From Desulfurococcales archaeon (GTDB taxonomy: Archaea > Thermoproteota > Thermoprotei_A > CAZTBM01 > SZUA-1508): a DNA stretch of 7,840 nt. The position numbers were made by a program, and so were the translations under genes. The notes beneath the pieces were generated by a model. The model saw only the letters and a program-made list of their open reading frames with translations, was not told the origin of the DNA and ran no database searches. Within the stretch, counting starts at the first letter, position 1. Each line of letters opens with the position of its first letter. This document shows positions 5,966 to 7,840 of the stretch, piece after piece. The stretch lies in assembly GCA_015661855.1 (NCBI GenBank), contig DQVH01000038.1:1-7840 (forward strand), given 5' to 3'.

Positions 5966-6499
5966 ATGGTGTATTCTATGTCAATTATTGGTGTAATGTC
6001 TGATACACACGATAATATCCCTTTAACAGAGAAAGCTATTGAGAAATTTAATGAGTTAAATGTTGACCTAGTTATACACTGTGGTGACATTATATCACCA
6101 TTCATTATGAGGAGACTTGGTAAACTTAAAGCTAAAATGGTTGCAGTATACGGTAATAATGATGGTGATAAGGATTTACTAAAGGATATAGCTTTAAACT
6201 ATGGGTTTGAACTACACAATCCACCATATACTCTAACAGTAGATGAGAAGAGAATACTAGTACTACACGGTTTCGGAGCTAAAGATGAAACTAGGAGGAT
6301 AGTATACTCTATAGCTAAATCACGTGAATACGATATTATACTGTACGGTCATACACATGAGAAAGACTATAAGGTAATCGATGGAGTTATAGTTTTAAAT
6401 CCTGGTGAGGTCTTCGGGTATCTAAGTGGAGTTTCAACAATAGCAGTACTTGACACTATCAGTTTAAAAGTAGACTTTATAGAGTTAAAGAGGATGTAA
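5966..6499 (+). CDS. YfcE/MJ0936-family metallophosphoesterase
   Basis: A calcineurin-like metal-dependent phosphodiesterase of 177 aa. All metal-binding motifs are present in order: Asp13-x-His15 (MSDTHDN), Gly40-Asp41 (HCGDI), Asn64 in YGNND (GNxD-type), His101 (LHGFG) and His129-x-His131 (YGHTH). This is the order of the small YfcE/MJ0936 group (TIGR00040), whose members hydrolyse phosphodiesters in vitro with Mn or Ni and whose natural substrates are mostly unknown. Two starts are possible: ATG 5966, or ATG 5978, which gives MSIIGVMSDTH and a more typical N-terminus. AGGAG (5944-5948) is 17 bases from the first ATG and further from the second, so the ribosome site does not decide. No signal peptide, so cytoplasmic. 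It ends 2 bases before the stop of the convergent 41-aa gene. Confidence 0.92.
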   Translation: MVYSMSIIGVMSDTHDNIPLTEKAIEKFNELNVDLVIHCGDIISPFIMRRLGKLKAKMVAVYGNNDGDKDLLKDIALNYGFELHNPPYTLTVDEKRILVLHGFGAKDETRRIVYSIAKSREYDIILYGHTHEKDYKVIDGVIVLNPGEVFGYLSGVSTIAVLDTISLKVDFIELKRM

Positions 6500-6501
6500 G
6501 C

Positions 6502-6627
6502 TTAGCTATCGATATTGATTATCGGCCTTAACTCCTTCAGGTAATAGTAGTACACTAGCTCAACTATACTTTTATCTCTAAGCTTACTATAGACTTCACT
6601 AATAATGTCAGAGTACTCCTTAGACAT
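6502..6627 (-). CDS. Small protein, 41 aa, function unknown, divergent from nadE
   Basis: This frame runs from an ATG at 6627 to a TAA at 6502-6504. A textbook Shine-Dalgarno, AAGGAG (6636-6641), lies 8 bases upstream, and an in-frame TAA two codons before the ATG fixes the start. The protein begins MSKEYSDIISEVYSKLRDK and is predicted as two short amphipathic helices, the second with four tyrosines in a row (VYYYYLKEL), ending in a short NIDS tail. It has no cysteines, no glycines and no transmembrane segment; I do not recognise a family. Upstream lie a TATA-like TTTATTTA (near 6680-6687) and ACTGTTT elements that are repeated in front of nadE, so the two genes may be regulated together. Support is the ribosome site, promoter and fit in the gap; no homology was available. 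Confidence 0.6.
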   Translation of the reverse strand: MSKEYSDIISEVYSKLRDKSIVELVYYYYLKELRPIINIDS

Positions 6628-6642
6628 AGTTTATACTCCTTT

Positions 6643-6687
6643 AAACAGTTTACACTGTTCTAGTCTATGTAAACAGTAAATAAACTA
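6643..6687 (-). promoter_or_regulatory. Promoter and ACTGTTT/dyad elements of the 41-aa gene
   Basis: On the minus strand AGTTTATTTACTGTTTAC (6669-6686) combines a TATA-like TTTATTTA with the element TTACTGTTTAC (6669-6679). Downstream, around the transcript start predicted near 6655, lies a perfect dyad AACAGT-GTAA-ACTGTT (6644-6659) that overlaps a second ACTGTTT (6643-6649). The predicted leader is about 28 bases and includes the Shine-Dalgarno. The layout suggests that a regulator binds over the promoter and start site. Confidence 0.5.
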
Positions 6688-6782
6688 TGCTATAGGGTTA
6701 GGTAAATAGTGTTATAACTTTGATTACTTGCTATGACGTCCGGCTTGAACATTGTTTAGTTATCTTCTTATGTGTAGTTAAC

Positions 6783-6805
6783 TTTTATATTACTGTTTAC
6801 TGTTT
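6783..6805 (+). promoter_or_regulatory. nadE promoter with tandem ACTGTTT repeats
   Basis: TTTTATAT (6783-6790) is a TATA-like box predicting a transcript start near 6813, only a few bases before the GTG at 6817, so nadE is likely nearly leaderless. Immediately after the box comes TTACTGTTTAC (6790-6800), the same 11 bases found facing the other way at 6669-6679, and ACTGTTT is then repeated directly (6792-6798 and 6799-6805). A protein bound here would lie between TATA and the start site and would be expected to repress. Confidence 0.5.
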
Positions 6806-6816
6806 GTGATTGTTGG

Positions 6817-7641
6817 GTGTATGTTGTGTCTGTAAGGGTAACTATTGATGATTTAAGGTTGGATTGGAGTAGTGTTGTTAAGGTGTTAGAGAGTTTTATT
6901 AGTAATTGTGTTGCTGAGTCTGGTGTTAAAGGTGTTGTTGTTGGGTTAAGTGGTGGTGTTGACTCATCAGTTACTGTAACTCTATGTGTTAGAGCGTTAG
7001 GTTCTAGTAGAGTTTACGGGTTAATAATGCCGGATACTACGGTAACTCCAGAAGTAGATGTTAGAGATGCTATTGATTTAGCTAGAAAACTTAATATAAG
7101 GTATGATGTAATCGATATTCACCCAATCTACAGTAGTTACGCTAAACACGTACCAGCCTATAGTGATGAAGTAGTAGTAGCTAATGGTAATCTTAGAGCT
7201 AGAATTAGAATGACAATACTATACTATTATGCTAACAAGTTTAACTATCTAGTAGCTGGAACCGGTGATAGAAGTGAAATACTCATAGGGTACTTTACAA
7301 AGTATGGTGATGGAGGTGTAGATATTCTACCCATAGGCTGCCTGTATAAAACTCAAGTTAGAATGCTTGGTGAATACCTTGGACTACCTAAACACATAGT
7401 CTATAAGCCTAGTAGCCCTAGACTATGGACTGGACATGAAGCTGAAAAGGAGCTTGGTATGAGGTATGAGGATATAGATTTAGTTTTATACTCAATATTC
7501 GATTTAAACATTCCACCAGACGATGTACCTAAAGTTACAGGTGTAGATAAGAGTGTTGTTAAGAGAGTACTAGAAATGTATGAGAGGAGTAAGCATAAGA
7601 GGAGTTTACCGCCAATACCTAAAATACCTAGAAGAAAGTAA
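6817..7641 (+). CDS. nadE: NH3-dependent NAD+ synthetase
   Basis: Converts deamido-NAD (nicotinic acid adenine dinucleotide) to NAD+ using ATP and ammonia, the last step of NAD synthesis, in the cytoplasm. SGGVDSS (45-51) is the ATP pyrophosphatase PP-loop. AGTGDRSE (147-154), the following IGYFTKYGDGGVDILPI (157-173) and KPSSPRLWTGHEAEKELG (197-214) are NadE signatures that bind ATP and deamido-NAD. At 274 aa it lacks the N-terminal nitrilase-type glutaminase domain of longer enzymes, so ammonia is supplied free or by another protein. The C-terminus is a basic KHKRSLPPIPKIPRRK tail. The start is GTG 6817; GTG 6826 in frame is an alternative, and no Shine-Dalgarno is visible, in keeping with a near-leaderless transcript. 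The first 48 codons almost avoid C, unlike the rest of the gene. Divergent from the 41-aa gene with shared sequence elements. Confidence 0.96.
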   Translation: MYVVSVRVTIDDLRLDWSSVVKVLESFISNCVAESGVKGVVVGLSGGVDSSVTVTLCVRALGSSRVYGLIMPDTTVTPEVDVRDAIDLARKLNIRYDVIDIHPIYSSYAKHVPAYSDEVVVANGNLRARIRMTILYYYANKFNYLVAGTGDRSEILIGYFTKYGDGGVDILPIGCLYKTQVRMLGEYLGLPKHIVYKPSSPRLWTGHEAEKELGMRYEDIDLVLYSIFDLNIPPDDVPKVTGVDKSVVKRVLEMYERSKHKRSLPPIPKIPRRK

Positions 7642-7703
7642 ACCCTAACCTCTAGGTAGTGATGGGAATAGCCGTATCATAGTCTTACAGTAATTTAATA
7701 ATA

Positions 7704-7715
7704 TTTATTTATTTT
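7704..7715 (+). terminator. Possible T-rich terminator after nadE
   Basis: TTTATTTATTTT lies 62 bases beyond the nadE stop and runs into the end of the convergent gene. Archaeal termination often occurs at T-rich stretches without a hairpin. The run is broken by two A residues and none of its parts is longer than four T, so support is moderate to weak. Confidence 0.3.
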
Positions 7716-7840
7716 AGTTTACTTAGTCGTGATATGTAGTAGTAGAATTCTAGTATAAACTCCTCCTGCTCTACAGTTAACGTTAGGTTTGGTTGAACTC
7801 TCTTTAACTCACTATACGCTTCAGATGGGTCTAATCCATA
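7709..7840 (-). CDS. C-terminal 43 residues of a probable dual-specificity/tyrosine protein phosphatase (truncated by window edge)
   Basis: The minus strand is open from the right edge to a TAA at 7709-7711. The visible part reads YGLDPSEAYSELKRVQP, then a segment with VEQEEFILEFYYY and a lysine-rich end. In archaeal dual-specificity phosphatases the helix after the catalytic loop carries a pattern like G-x-x-x-x-E-A-x-x-x-L/I-R-x-x-R-P followed by a Q-x-x-F-L-x-x-F/Y helix, which this resembles. The catalytic CxxxxxR loop would lie outside the window, so activity cannot be checked. Such enzymes remove phosphate from tyrosine or serine/threonine residues. It is convergent with nadE, 67 bases away. 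The family call is an inference from a short fragment. Confidence 0.55.
   Translation of the reverse strand, partial: YGLDPSEAYSELKRVQPNLTLTVEQEEFILEFYYYISRLSKLK

Noticed and set aside
6502..6627. The 41-aa gene as a decayed copy of the phosphatase C-terminus at 7709-7840 (both have a YYY run and similar helices).
   Set aside because: The shared part is limited to aromatic/charged composition over a few residues; no convincing alignment, and the small gene has its own start signals.
6700..6780. A C/D-box small RNA in the nadE upstream gap.
   Set aside because: There is a loose C-box-like TATGACG but no CTGA D box at the right spacing on either strand.
1..7840. tRNA or rRNA genes, CRISPR repeats, transposase genes, attachment sites.
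   Set aside because: I saw no T-loop-like GTTCGA with matching acceptor arms, no regularly spaced repeats, no terminal inverted repeats and no mobile-element protein.

Overview
The window looks like a compact, AT-rich (by eye about 35-40% G+C) piece of a crenarchaeal (Thermoproteota) chromosome, probably from a hyperthermophile near Desulfurococcales/Ignisphaera. The evidence is an archaeal geranylgeranyl-reductase-type flavoprotein, an aKMT-type lysine methyltransferase (best known from Crenarchaeota), archaeal TATA-like boxes followed by short or no leaders, GGTG/GAGG-type ribosome sites, GTG and TTG starts, and heavy use of AGA/AGG and ATA codons. I see no rRNA, tRNA, CRISPR array, insertion sequence or phage gene. 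It reads as ordinary core chromosome with a few unusual spots.

Layout. (1) 1-2182, minus strand: a 108-aa thioredoxin-fold-like protein whose CxxC position reads HPLH, then threonine synthase (thrC), then the N-terminal half of a geranylgeranyl-reductase-family FAD protein running off the left edge. The last two overlap by ATGA. (2) 2328-3552, plus strand: a two-CBS-domain protein and an aKMT-like methyltransferase, each with its own promoter-like sequence. (3) 3540-3845, minus: an unrecognised 101-aa helical protein, convergent with and overlapping the methyltransferase by 13 bases. (4) 4063-5870, minus: a class IIb Asn/Asp-tRNA synthetase followed 14 bases later by a CYTH (CyaB/thiamine-triphosphatase-like) protein. 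(5) 5966-6499, plus: a YfcE/MJ0936-type metallophosphoesterase, divergent from the synthetase across a 95-base gap with a symmetric TATA element and a 14-base palindrome. (6) 6502-6627, minus: a 41-aa small protein gene with a clear Shine-Dalgarno. (7) 6817-7641, plus: ammonia-dependent NAD+ synthetase (nadE). (8) 7709-7840, minus: the C-terminal end of a probable dual-specificity/tyrosine phosphatase.

The most interesting region is 6628-6816, between the divergent 41-aa gene and nadE. Both genes carry almost the same promoter block, a TATA-like TTTAT directly followed by TTACTGTTTAC, pointing away from each other. The heptamer ACTGTTT occurs four times here, and a perfect AACAGT-4-ACTGTT dyad lies at the predicted start of the small gene's transcript. 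This suggests that one DNA-binding protein controls both genes, and that the small protein may be tied to NAD metabolism. The first 150 bases around and within nadE hold only 4 C against about 53 G.

Other points of note are the tRNA synthetase, which has an AsnRS-like body and motif 2 but AspRS-like residues at the amino-acid pocket, and the thrC leader, where a C/T-rich stretch can pair with the ribosome-binding site.
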